Shown here: positions 43,466 through 55,271 of the stretch, one piece after another
Numbering within the stretch: position 1 is the first letter of the stretch
Layout of the letters: the number at the start of each line of letters is the position of its first letter
NCBI GenBank assembly: GCA_035235625.1
Contig: CP141140.1
Span: 13,908,685-13,972,684, forward strand
Origin: Saururus chinensis
Taxonomy: Eukaryota > Streptophyta > Magnoliopsida > Piperales > Saururaceae
DNA: 64,000 bases
Direction of reading: 5' to 3'
Position numbers and translations under genes: made by a program
Notes under the pieces: model-generated
What the model saw: only the letters and a program-made list of their open reading frames with translations
What the model was told of the DNA's origin: nothing
Databases searched by the model: none

Positions 43466-44104
43466 TAGGGCTGGTCGTGGACATCCATCGTCTGACGTCC
43501 GGGTCATGTCCGGCCGAATTCTTTTGTCCGCCAATTTTTGGACATGGCCATAGACAAAGACCTCGTTCGGCCATTTGTCCGTGGTCCAGTCAACTTTTAA
43601 ATACAATATGCATTCTTATATGAAAGAATTTTTATTTCTCCTATAATTATTCTTAAACATCATTTTCTTGTATTTAAATATTTAACAATTTAAATACAAT
43701 CATGTTAATGTTATATTTGAGTTCTTCCTTAAAGCTAGGTATTAAATATTTTTTTCTCACATTAATAGCTCTATGTGGCTTTTCAAAATGAACTAATTTG
43801 TCTAATAGTAATACTACAAATAAAGAAGATGACATATATAAGTTTAAAAATTATTATTATTTGCTAAATTACTTAATCTAGAGATCCTCACCCCAACCCT
43901 ACTTAGTTAAAGTCATTAACACCGCTCACATTCTCTCCAACCACTTCAACCCTCATCCAATTGCCTAAGAGGCTATGTCCATGGACAATAGCAGTGTTCG
44001 CAGAAAAAGAAGCTTTATTCGTGGACAAAATGTCGACAAATTGTTAACGGACATAGATATGGACAAGCCTTGTCCGTCAACTATTTGGCCGAGGACCAGC
44101 CCTA
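43466..44104. mobile_element. Non-autonomous hAT element (639 bp)
   Basis: The ends are TAGGGCTGGTC and GACCAGCCCTA, exact inverted repeats of 11 bp. They are flanked by the 8-bp duplications TCTATACC (43458-43465) and TCTGTACC (44105-44112), with one mismatch. The subterminal regions hold many GGACAT, TGTCCG and GTCCGTG words in both arms; the centre is AT-rich. No transposase is present. Confidence 0.88.
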
Positions 44105-44112
44105 TCTGTACC

Positions 44113-44832
44113 TACCTTGTTCATCTCACGTCATTAATATCTATGCATTTAGTTTTCCTTCTTCTTTGTTTCTTATTTTTGTCTAAAGTACATAAATGAG
44201 TCTCTAAAGTGGTATTTCCTTAGTGATTTTTTCAAGACCGTGGCTTGTCACGTGAGTCTAAATTTCCTATTTCTATATATGAAAAGAAGTATAAATATCT
44301 TTATATACGAGACGTTTACTAATGAGTACCGTGTCTTCAAAATTGTAGCCCTCCCATGGCATATAAGCTACTCATACATTTTTTCCCAAAGTGAGTTCAC
44401 CCCCAATAGTAGCAGCACCATCTACTAAAATTTGTCTTTTTTTAATGTATTTACCCTGCGAAATTTGAGGTTTTTAATGCATACAAGTATTTTTGTTAGA
44501 ACGTTTATACATAACCGATGGAATGCTTATAGTGTCTCCGTTACTTGATAAAATGATCATGTCATTATTGGTACAAATGACTTTTCCCTTGAGTTCGGAT
44601 ATAGTGGAAACCCCTAAATCTCGAGCCGCTTAGCTTCACTTCTCGGATCGGGAAAGTGGAACTGCTTGGCGCCTCATATTAGAACTTATTATTACATATT
44701 CCAAAATCAATAAAAAGCTCTGATGTGATTGATTTTTCATAAGGATATTGAATAATTACAAGTAAATGATTCATGTGGGATAAGGTAATCATGAAACTCT
44801 GACAAATGTATCTTGCGGCTCGTGCTGTTGTT
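44113..44832. other. Intergenic, nothing recognised
   Basis: A GC-richer patch at 44600-44680 (AATCTCGAGCCGCTTAGC) could be further organelle-derived DNA next to the plastid rRNA piece, but I cannot identify it. The rest is AT-rich. Confidence 0.3.
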
Positions 44833-45116
44833 GACCATAAAGGTAAAAAGAACCCCCCATCGGGGAGTGAAATAGAATATGAAATTGTGAGCTCCCAAGC
44901 AGTGGGAAGAGCATTATATCTCTGACTGCGTGCCTATTGAAGAATGAGCCGACGACTCATAGGCAGTGATTTGGTTAAGGGAATCCACCAGAGTCGTATC
45001 GAAAGCAAGTCTTCATAAAGCAATTATCACTGCTTATGGACCCGAACGTGGTTGATCTATCCATGACCAGGATGAAGCTTGGGTGAAACTAAGTGGAGGT
45101 CTGAATTGACTAAAGT
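44833..45116 (+). pseudogene. Nuclear plastid insertion: fragment of plastid 23S rRNA gene
   Basis: The stretch follows plastid/bacterial large-subunit rRNA in order: GTAAAAAGAACCCCCC, AAGCAGTGGGAAGAGC, GACTGCGTGCCTATTGAAGA, ATGAGCCGACGACTCATAGG, GGTTAAGGGAATCCACC, CGAAAGCAAGTCTTCATAA, TTATGGACCCGAAC, GATCTATCCATGACCAGGAT and AAACTAAGTGGAGGTC. It corresponds roughly to E. coli 23S positions 450-800. Many differences from the expected rRNA sequence are C-to-T or G-to-A. It is therefore a decayed nuclear copy and no longer a functional rRNA gene. Confidence 0.85.
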
Positions 45117-46442
45117 TCTCAACTATGGGGTGAGTAGAATCCAATACATAAATCCGTTAATAAAGTATAGAAAAAACTTTTATTGTATCACTAAAGTGAT
45201 AGAGGAATTTGTGAACCCAAGAATTCAATCACTCTTTAACATTTCTAGAAATGTTAGGTGAATGGAATGACTATTGTAGTTATCAATATTGATTACTAAA
45301 AATGCCACCAGTTTGACATCAATGAGCAAAAGAATTTTCTCTCATTTTATCTCTGAATTTTTTATCTTTTAATATGTTTTTAAATGTACTTTAAAGTGAA
45401 TGCTTATAATCTGACAAGTGACAACATTTTTCTGCAGTTGCAGTCAGAAAATCTAGATTTTATAGATTACATTGGAATCTAATTAATATATAGAAACTAT
45501 GTTGTATAGCTTGTGTCAACAAAGAAGTTTGGAACGTGGGTTGGTAAGTTTTTAGCTATTTAGTATTTTCATCGTAATTATGTAGATGAATTTTAGTTGA
45601 TACAGAGATGATTATAAGCTATTGCTTCTGAAATTATGGTTTACTTCTACGAGTAGGTGTAATACATTGGTTCCTTTTATTTCTATACTATGAAGGCAAT
45701 GGGAGGCTTTTAAATTACTTTTTGCCATTGGTTGTTTTTACTTTTTGTGAAATATTATAGTAAGCACAATATATAGTGCGGGTAAATATGCATATCAATG
45801 GAAAATGTATAATTTTGTAAGGGCAAAAATACTAAAGTTGTTTGCCTATAATAAATTTTATATATAAATAGCTGAAGAGATGGTTTTAGAAGATGTAATA
45901 TTATATTAAAAAATTTACAAGCTATATCGAACACTTTCTCCTTAATTTTTTTATTTAATTTCTTATACTATTCTAGTGAAGTTTTTAATTTGCTTATACT
46001 CAATAATCAAATAATTTAGGTAATTATTTGTAAAGTAAAAAGTGACAAATGCAATTTTATGTTCACTGTATGCATTTACATGTACATTGCTATTTTTTAA
46101 AAAAGTATTGAAGTTGAGTCCAACTTTAAGTTCTAAATCTTGTTAAAAAACTGGAAATTTGGTACTCAGAACGTTCTGTCTTGGAATCGCCCCAACAATT
46201 ATTTGTTGGGCCTAATAGGCAATAGCTTGGGTACACGTTCATAAGGGAGCTCGAGTCTGGAAGAGGCCCACACATGAAACGGGCCATTTTGGTGGCCCAA
46301 AATCCATTCCGAAACGGATTCAATCATTCAACACCGCCCCACGGATTTGACCCCGACCCTGACCCGGGCCCGTATTCTGAAACGAGGAAGCCGATTTCTG
46401 AGACCCGTCCCCTCCCGCGCTGCTGCGGAATTAACAAAGCCA
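45117..46442. other. Intergenic and promoter region of the HAD gene
   Basis: The region is AT-rich to about 46130, then GC-rich and CG-containing up to the start codon of the HAD-like gene, as typical for a plant core promoter and leader. No TATA box was identified with confidence. Confidence 0.4.
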
Positions 46443-49400
46443 ATGGAGGCCTGCTGGGCGAGGTGCTCTCGCGGAGGTGGAGCCCTGTTTAGAAGTGGGG
46501 GAAACAAACCATCGACTTCCAAGCTCCGGACTTTGACGCTTCCCTCTTCCACTGCCATTCGATCCGGTAAATTCCTCATATCAGACACCAAATTAATGAA
46601 AGTTCCTCTAATTTCTTCTTCTGTTTTCTTACCTGACAGTTGGAACCGTCCAGAGGAGGGCGTATGATGCTTTGTTTCTGGATGCGGGGGGTACCCTTTT
46701 GCAAGTGGCGAGGCCAGTTGAAGAGACGTATTCTGCCATTGGCAGAAAATATGGTCAGATAAACTTGTTTATGCTTTTAACTTTTGCTTTTATTTAACCC
46801 CACATTTTAGCGTACCCAATTTTGTATCCTCCTGTAAATTTGCTTTTTTCTTTTCAATCATGTGCTACAGGAGTCAATGCAACTGTAGAAGATATAAAAC
46901 AGGGGTTCAGGAGGGCCTTTGCAGCCGGGTGGCCTCAAAAGCTTCGTTATCAGGTATTTTTGGTATTCTGTTTCTGATTGGTATATCTAAATTTATACTT
47001 GAGTATATATACTTACCACGTAGTAGATTATCTTCTATTATCACTATGATTAAGGTTTATGCGGCAAGAAAGTGTGCCGGAATACCGAACAAAAAAAGTG
47101 TGATGATTGATGAACAGCTCTTTGATAGGTAGAACTATAAAATTTACCTCTGCTAATGGGTTTACATGTGAACAAAGATTAATGGATTCTGGGAATATTG
47201 ATGGAGATGCTATCTAAGTGCTTGAACAATAAGCACCGGTACTAAGAGAGTTATACCATATTAACTATAAGCGAGATGCTGCATCGGGGGATTAGGCGTA
47301 AGCTTCTGCATAATGTGCTTCCATTAATTGAGCTATTTTCTTTACATTCAAGACATGCATCAAATTCTTTTGAAACATTGATGGACCCCTGTTCTGTACT
47401 TCTAATCAAGCTAAAACAACCTCTTTCAGTAATCTGTCTTCTATAATGTCTGTTTTGCAGAAACTGTTTTCCTGGACCCCTGTTTTTATATTTCTATTCA
47501 AGCTAAAACAACTTCTTTCAGCAATATGTCTTATATAGTACTCCCTCTGTCCAATGTTAATAGCTACATTTGAAAAAATAGCAGTTTTTATTAAATGGTT
47601 AAACCCACATCTAAGAGACGGGAAAATAAGCTTATGATACTCTTTTTTAAGTACCAAATTACTTAGATTGAACAAAATGGAGCTATTAATATGGACCAAT
47701 TTTTTTTTACAAAATGGATCTATTAATATGGGACGGGGGGAGTATCAGTGTTGCAGAAACTGTTTTCCAGTATATGCGAAGTATCCTTCTATCACTAATC
47801 CTAACTAATTAAAACTTTCAATAAACAGCATTTTTTAGCCGTTGCCTTAGATAAAATTTTCTAGTCTCAAATTTTATTAATTTAACTCTCTAACTATGTC
47901 TTTGATGATGAAGAAAAACATTTATAAGACATTATAACATACTGGTGGAGAAAGAAAAAGTTTTCTTCATAAAGTAATGCTTTCAATATCATAATCTAAC
48001 CTTTGAACTTAAGTGCCTATAATTGATGATTGTATTATTAGCATGGTTGTCTGTCATGGCTTAATTGTTGTATTCATCCTTCTGCAATTGGTCTGCTTGG
48101 CCATCGTTGGGTGCTCCAATCTCTTTGAACTGTCTCTTTCACTTCATGATTTACAATGCTAGAGTTATGGCCTAAAATTGAGATTTGAAGTACATAACAT
48201 GTTTTAGGTCAAATTGTAGCATATTAACATTATTTTGACACATCTGAGTCTAGGTTTCATACTGTGTACGATATTTGTAGGGTGATGGCAGACCTTTTTG
48301 GAGACTTATTGTTTCTGAAGCCACTGGTTGCACAAATGACGAGTATTTTGAAGAAGTGTATGAGGTGAGTACATATGCACTTTCTGATTGAGTAAATTGT
48401 TGACTGAAACATGCACTTCAACTTATTTTAGACTTCTAACTGCATGATATGGAAGTCTTCCATTCATTAGTTGTGCCTGTTTGATGAGTGAACACAAGAA
48501 ACTAGTGTACAATAAAGTGTTTAAGAATCATTGTAATCAACTCTCGATGCAATATGTGTAGAAGCTTAGTATCACATCCCGAATTTTTTAAATCTCATTT
48601 AAAAAAGCAACAGAATAAGCTTTCTGAACATATTCAAAACCAGTTGTTTAAAGACTGGCCAGGATGTGATACCGGCATTCATTCGCACATTTCAAAATAA
48701 TATACAACATTCCAGGATCACACTCTCTATGCAAGTACGGTAACAATTACTAATAACATAATAATTAAATATTTGCCACAACACATGCCTTACACAATTC
48801 CACCTGACGTTGAAAATTAAAACACTTGTTTCCAAAAATTTAAAGATCACAAAATATGAGTATCATTGATTCCAACTAATTGTCTGCTGCCAACCCTACT
48901 TGCCAGGCCCTGCCTCAGTACCCATAAAAGTTGGGGGTAAGTGAGTTTTGACATACGCAGGAGGGTATTCATACATCAAAACCATAAATACCCCTACCTC
49001 TTTTCACGAGTTAAACCTCCAAATGGCTCCTATGGACATGATGCGTTTCTCCTCCCTCAGAGGGAGTTAGCCACTATATAGGGAGGGGGGAAATGGTGGT
49101 GGCTGAGTGGAGAAGGAGATCGTGGCTGGTTGGAGGGTAAGCCGAGAAGAAGAGAAAATGAAGGATAAGAGGATTTCTTAGGGTTTTAAGTCAACCTGAA
49201 GGTTGGCCCCTAAATGGGAATGGGTTGTTAGGTGAGCCGTCAACCTAAGACCATGTGGGCATGGACGCCCCCTCATAATAGGTCATCCCTTATTAGGGGA
49301 GCTCACATTTGGTCTCATGATAGGTCATCCCTTATTAGGGGAGCTCACATTTGGTTTAAGTGGTTAGTGCCCCATTCTTTGTGGACTTGAACTCTCAAAA

Positions 49401-51999
49401 AGGTAATGATGGCCCCGCATAGGAAGGTGTATGAAGTGGAGTTTGAACGTGGGTTCGAATGACTTAGGTTGCACTATTTAAGAAATGTTGTATTGCCAAT
49501 ACATCAGTATTGCCACCTTTGACAATATATGATATGCTGGAAACTGCATTTTACACTATATCAGCTGTGGCGATACATTGTTGAAAACGAAATTAAGTTA
49601 CTTACGTTTATGGGTATTCATTAGCTAACATAATTGTATGCGTATTCTCAATTTATCATAATCTTATGCTTATATGAGGTTATTATTAGTGGTTTTTGTG
49701 TATGTATGAGATTAATATTAGTGCTTAACATTTGTGTATGTGTATTCCCAATTTGTCATAGGCTTTGCTTATATACGGTTAACATTAGCAGAAGGAGAAA
49801 TTATGTAACATAAGTACATGTATTCTTAATTTATCATAATCTTATGCTTTTATTGGGTTGATATTAGTGCTTTCTGTGCTTCTATGAGATTAAAATGTGC
49901 TTAGATTGTGAAAATATGCTGTTACTTTGAGTTCTTCTTGTGCTTGTATGAGGTTTAATGATAATGCTTAAATTGTGAAAATGTATGTGAAAAGCCTTTG
50001 ATACGTGCGTTTTCATTGTCTCATGCTTGTTTGAGATTGATTTTAGTTCTTCTAGATTTTAATACATACTTAGATTGTTGTTTCTTATGCTTCTATGAGA
50101 TTGACATTAGTGCTTAGATTGTGAAAATATGTGAAAAACCCTTTTGATAAATGTGTTATGATAATTTTATTCTTGTTTGAGTTTAATATTAGTGCTTCCA
50201 GATGTTAATATATATATTTACTTTTTTTATTCAGTTAATATACATATACTTAGATAGTGAAAATACATGTTAGAAACACTTTTTCTGATCAATATGTGAC
50301 CGATATCATTTTACATGATATCTCGGATATATCTCGTATCTTTGGCTAGATGCATCTATGAGATCTCATCTTTGGCTGACTGATATATCTCTTAACATTT
50401 GACATTGCAATCCGTGGTTCCTTCATAAGCCTGCAAAGGTAACCAAACGCACTCGTTCTATTGGCTAGAATGCTATGGTAGTATTTTAATGCGTGTTTAA
50501 ATGCATGTTTGAAATTGTGTTTGATCACTTCACTCCAATGTCGCTCTTGTATTTCTTTGGCCCTGTTTTAATTTAAATGTAATCAAACTTCTTCCTTGGC
50601 AAGAATTTATATTTTCATTAATTAGCAGAAATAGGAATTAGAAGTTCCAGGAGTTACAATTAATGGCATTGATTTCTGTGGAGTGATTACTTTAAATTAT
50701 TTCCCAGTATTAATTTTACCTATTAATAGACAGTATGAGAATAAGATTCTGCTTTATGGTGTTTACTGGATTGAAAATTATTTTGTTTCCACAATGTTGA
50801 CACTGTGACACATATATTAATGTATGAAACTGAATCTTTGGTAGTCACTTCTGTCAGCACTATGCAAATGCTGAGGCGTGGTGTCTTCCTGGAGGAGCTT
50901 ATGAAACAGTTTTTAATCTGAAAAAAGCTGGAGGTTGTCTCACTATGTGTTTGCTTCTTTTTTTTATAAAAAAGAATTAAATTGTGAAAGCTGCAAATGA
51001 TATTTTCTCATTTAAAAACTTGCTCTGTGCAGTTAAACTGGCAGTTGTATCCAATTTCGACACTCGTTTGCGCAAACTGTTGAAGGATCTTAAGATTGCA
51101 GATTTGTAAGTGTTCCTTTTGAAATATTTTATCTGTTCTGAAATCCTCAAGATTGGAGCTTATTCCTTCTTTACATTTGACAAGACACTCTAGTTTTTGG
51201 CCTCCTTTCAGGTTTGATGCTGTTATTGTGTCTGCAGAAGTTGGATATGAGAAGCCGGCTGCTGAAATATTTAGAGCTGCTTTAGGTATAAAATATGGAA
51301 AAATAACTTTTAAAAAAAATAAATTTTTTTAGCATGTTGCGTTTTTTCTGGCATAATAGATTGGGAATGGCTGTGACAAGATTTCTTGTTTTCCAGATGT
51401 GATCTCTAGTTTCCACAGCTGATAATATTTCCCTTAATGAGGATCAATGTTAATATAATCTTTCTTGTAGACCAAACGGGTGTGAGGGCTGACAAAGCTG
51501 TTCATGTTGGCGATGATGAGAAATCTGATAAAGTAGGTGCCAATGCTGTGGGGATTGATTGCTGGTTAGTAATGGACTTTTTTTAAGGATGGAAAATGCT
51601 CTCTTGTTCAATCAACTGTGAGCAGATGTTCAAGTAGTAAATGGATTAAACCACCAACTGCACTGTATTTTTGCTCCTATTCATCGTTAAGAGCAAAGGA
51701 TTCTGGAAAGCTTCAAGTTAATCCATAGCTGCTTGCTCATGAAAGTTCTACTTCTTGTTCTCAGGTTTTGTCATTACAAAAATGTTTTTATAACCACCAT
51801 GTTAAATTTTGGAAAGTATTTTCACTGTTGGGATATGGGAATGTATTGTCCACTTGTAGTTTAATTTATGAGTGCTGTGATTACAAGATTCCGATTGATA
51901 AATGACCTGAAGTGCAGGTTATGGGGATCAGATGTTAAGACGTTCTCTGAACTAGAGGACCTCATTCTCAGAGTAGACAATTCCAGTCAAAGAAGTTGA
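46443..51999 (+). CDS. HAD-like hydrolase, HDHD3-like
   Basis: Nine exons: 46443-46566, 46640-46753, 46871-46953, 48281-48364, 50858-50933, 51033-51105, 51212-51285, 51471-51564 and 51918-51999 (TGA). All junctions are GT-AG and the frame closes, giving 267 aa. HAD motif I is [13 protein letters not shown] (D56), motif II VVSNFD (S167), motif III K199 in [10 protein letters not shown], and motif [13 protein letters not shown] (D224/D225/D229), then [10 protein letters not shown]. This layout fits the HDHD3 branch of haloacid dehalogenase-type phosphohydrolases. The substrate is unknown. The usual second aspartate of motif I (DxD) is Gly58 here, so the general acid is missing from its normal place. 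The first 42 residues are Ser/Thr/Arg-rich and nearly free of acids, compatible with an organelle transit peptide. Introns 3 and 4 contain transposon DNA. Confidence 0.92.
47539..47744. mobile_element. MITE family A, copy 3, in intron 3 of the HAD gene
   Basis: The left end TACTCCCTCTGTCCAATGTT and the right end, in complement TACTCCCCCCGTCCCATATT, are good inverted repeats. Inside are CTTATGATACTCTTTTTTAA and a second ATTAATATGG repeat. The length is 206 bp. This is the least decayed copy in the window. Confidence 0.85.
48568..49420. mobile_element. Probable gypsy-LTR-like segment in intron 4 of the HAD gene
   Basis: It starts near TATCACATCCCGAATTTTTT, similar to TGTCACATCCC LTR starts, and contains AAGTGAGTTTTGACATACGC, a phrase common in plant gypsy LTRs. 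CACTATATAGGG near 49071 could be a TATA box. Near its end a 42-bp tandem duplication is present (GGTCATCCCTTATTAGGGG at about 49281 and 49323). No exact ends or target duplication were found. Confidence 0.4.
49600..50330. repeat. Degenerate tandem repeat in intron 4 of the HAD gene
   Basis: Variants of CTTATGCTT, TATGAGATTGACATTAG, TGCTTAGATTGTGAAAAT and AACCCTTTTGAT recur many times in order, with a loose period of roughly 60-130 bp. The copies are strongly diverged. No coding potential is seen. Confidence 0.55.
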
Positions 52000-52103
52000 A
52001 CAGCACTTGTGATAAGGAGAAATATGCTTCTTATGGGAGTTGAAGTGTTGAACTGGTATGTTAATTAACTAAACTCGGCGTTTATTTTATTTGCTTTAGT
52101 TTA

Positions 52104-52180
52104 TACTCCCTCCGTCTCACATTAATAGGTCCATTTGACTTTTCAAAATGAACTGAAATTAATGTGGGGCGAAGGGTTAA
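52104..52180. mobile_element. MITE family A, short derivative
   Basis: TACTCCCTCCGTCTCACATT at the left is answered about 70 bp later by AATTAATGTGGGGCGAAGGG. The central part of the family is missing. It lies about 110 bp downstream of the HAD gene stop codon. Confidence 0.6.
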
Positions 52181-53504
52181 ATTTCACGAATAATCTAATT
52201 TTATTAAAATGTTGAAATTCCTGCTACTGTTTTGAGTCTAGTACCCGCTCATTAACTGGGAACCTGATGAAAAGTCTACAACCTGGCAGAGGTGGGTGTG
52301 GGATTAGACCGGGCGAATGCTGCCATCTCTTCCCTATCTGAGTCATAGACTCGCACAAACGACCTTTCCAACACCCAAATTGACCCCTATAGTATGGCTG
52401 TAATTCTTGATCACCAATGCCAGGATCTGACATGGTGGGTGATATTTTGCAACTGCTATTTGCAGTTAAGATCATGGAATGGCTTGTTAGAGTCGCCAAT
52501 CGCCAATGCATTCAGAAGTTGGAACAAGTTTTGCCATGTTAATGTGCAAACGACGTGAGAGGCTGAGAGCCTTAAAGCTGATCAGGCGGACAAGATGATA
52601 GGAAGAGGAAGTAGATTCTTGACGCCATTACTCTTATTCCAACTCACATCAATCTAATTCTGTAATCTAGATCCTGATTACCTGGCCTACAGCCCTGCCC
52701 TTGGGGTACGCTCATCTTCTTAATGCTACAGAGCCGGGATTGTGGGTGGAAGAAAAGCGAAGATTGCAAAGCTAAGAACTGCCTGTGAATTACCCCAATA
52801 AGGACATAAAATCCAGCTGAACGCCTACCTTATATTTTGACCTTTTTGGACACGCCGAAGTTATTGGATATGCTGATCACGTTCTACTTTTTGAAATTGA
52901 TTACCGTATAGTTAATTTTTACATTACAAAAAAGGCCGAATTTGTCACTTCTGCAATACGTAGAAAATTTTCGATAGTTAAAAGATTGGTAACCTATGAT
53001 AATTAACATATTCATAACTGAAGGTAGAAAGGAGCTCTGCAAATGGACATGATCTTTGTATCTCTCTCCATTCTTTCGTTGAACGATTTGAGTAGGGTGT
53101 TCAACGATCTGAGAATTAGGGTGCCACAGATATTTGGGTGGGTATGATCTATGGTAGAGAATACGTGTCCTAAGGGATTCTTTTTTTGTATTCTGTTTAG
53201 TGGCTATAAGCTAAAATGGCGATGTACCGTTGCATGGGAACTAATTTTCAAGCTAAGAAATTCGAATCTCCAATTTAGCTTAATAATTTTATTGGTTTTA
53301 ATGCAGTCAGTAACGCTCTGGGGCATTGAAAAGGACATTAGAAATTTATCAAATTGAAATCCAAATGAATGTCGCTATTTCAACCCTATAATATACTTAA
53401 AGCAACCTATACCTCCACACCCCATATATTTTTAAGTAAAAAATTTTTTTGGCAGCAAAGGCGATTGCGACGACAATGGCCAATGGCTTGCAGAGCTGCT
53501 CATC

Positions 53505-54845
53505 TAGTGTTGCCACCTTGCAAGAGCATGATTTTAACTTCAATGGGAGCAAGAACTTAGAGAGCGACATGCTACTGGGGTGTGGGGACAAGAGAAAATT
53601 TGACTGAGGCACATATTCCCCTCCAATAAGCCCATAGTTTAGCCCTACTATTAGCCTAATCAGTCCCGTAGATCACCTTGGCAGCGGATAGCTAGGGATG
53701 CCCTTGGGTAGTACATTGGAGTAGTTTTTGGAGTGTTGGACAACCTTGTGGAGCAGGCTGAGCGAAGTCTTAGTGCGGGTAGGACTCTTATGGCGAGTTG
53801 GGTATCAATTCTACTTGGGGACGGACTTCTAAGTTAATCAAGACTCATCCATTCAGTTTCAGCCATTTCTTAGCTCAAGTAGGAGACGAGGCAGCAACTT
53901 CCCTTCCAGCCAGGACTATTTGAAGGCATGACGCATGACACTTCTAGCTAGAAAAGGAGATCTTTAGTTTCCTAGTTTATGCTAGGGCAAATTGAATAAG
54001 TAGGGAGACTTGGATAGGGAACGAACTACTTGTATGAGTGAGACTTATATTTCCTAGTTGTAAAAGGACTCAGCATGGACTGAGCCTATATAATGGGGAA
54101 AGGGCTGAGGCAGCCAGTCATTTTTTACTTTGGTGATTTCAGCTAGCCTCTCCCTGCCTTTGTTTCGATGTACTGAAGTAAAATAGCTTAGGGCGAGCCC
54201 CTTTGCATAGAGACGGTATATTGTTGCTGACATCTTCTTCTTCTTTGCACATACGAGTGGGAAGGACGAGGGAACTGGCTATTGGTTGTAAGGTCCGGCC
54301 AATCATGACAAAATCAAATGCTAGGCATAGCTTTGCACCTGTGACACCTACCATGGCCAAATGTAGTGACAACTCAGAGAAATCACACCTACCATACTTC
54401 AAATTTGCATAAAAAGAGGAGATTTTTTTTTTATTTTCACCACTTTCAGGAGAGAATTGGATGTTTTGCATTGATGGGGCTTCTATGAATGGATAAGAGG
54501 CGGTGGCTGATTTGGGTGAGGAATTGGTGGTGGTGGGTGGCAGAGTTGGTGGGGGTCATGATAAGGAATGGAGAAGCCAAAAAGAAAAGGAGTCTTCACT
54601 AAGGTTGAAGCAAGTTGGAGCAAAAGCATACGAGTGAAAGTCAATAGTTCCATGTATGTATCAGGAATATCCAAAGCCCAAAGTCCACAGGGACAACAAT
54701 CGTTTCAGTGGGGGATCCTGCCAATGTCAATCAAAACTTACCAATAACAAAGGGAAGGGTTTTTACTGTCACTTACAATGAGACTAACGATGTAAGCTAT
54801 GCATGAGAATTGTTTATCTATAAAATTGACGATGTTACTAATCAA
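53505..54845. other. Segment unique to the left duplication copy
   Basis: It is absent from the right copy. It contains a promoter-like stretch (GAGCCTATATAATGGGG near 54085) followed by T-rich sequence, which could be part of an LTR. No open frame with a recognisable domain, and no LTR pair, was found. Confidence 0.45.
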
Positions 54846-54966
54846 AAGGATGGGTGAGAAATAGATGTGTTCCCGGCCAAAGTAATAGATTGAACACATC
54901 TACTTTCCACCCAAGTAATAGACGTCTAATTGAGACAATGGCATAATGAAAAGAGGATATTAAAAG

Positions 54967-55155
54967 AAACAAGATAGATATTGATATCTATATTTAAAAA
55001 ATATTTTTTATTAAATAGTAAACTTTATATTTAAAAAAGGTAAAATAAGCTTATGATACTCTTTTTTAAGTACCTAATTATTTAAATTGAATAAAATAGT
55101 ATCATTAAAACAAAACAAATTTTTTTGCCAATAAACCTATTATTGTAAAATAGAG
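54967..55155. mobile_element. MITE family A, copy 4 (shared with the right duplication copy)
   Basis: The internal landmarks AAGCTTATGATACTCTTTTT and TTAAGTACCTAATTATTTAA are clear; the left terminus is lost or rearranged. It occupies the same position in the duplication as the copy at 63702, so it was present before the duplication arose. Confidence 0.7.
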
Positions 55156-55271
55156 ACTGTGTGAAACAATTATGATAGGAAAAGTGATGAACTCCTCTGG
55201 TCTCTTCCTCCTCCGGGTGTTTTGAAGGTTACTAGCAAATGAGCTTACTTTGCTTATCTCAACAGCTCGGG

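Larger units (their letters stand above)
52213..55271. repeat. Large direct duplication, left copy
   Basis: It begins TGAAATTCCTGCTACTGTTT and runs collinear with 61506-63975 to the shared end CTCAACAGCTCGGGT. Blocks 52213-53430 and 54848-55271 match the right copy closely. About 1.3 kb between (roughly 53505-54845) has no counterpart and must be an insertion here or a deletion there. No gene in the block is supported; its longest frame (minus strand, 52224-52511) is kept in the right copy but is unlike known proteins. Confidence 0.9.

Noticed and set aside
44600..44680. Second plastid DNA piece
   Set aside because: Composition suggests organelle origin, but I could not match it to a plastid gene, so it is not called.
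49600..50330. CRISPR-like array
   Set aside because: The repeats are diverged, adjacent and irregular, without unique spacers, and lie in a plant intron.
52224..52511. 95-codon minus-strand frame conserved in the right duplication copy (61517-61792)
   Set aside because: Conservation follows from the recent duplication; composition and absence of any domain give no support for a gene.
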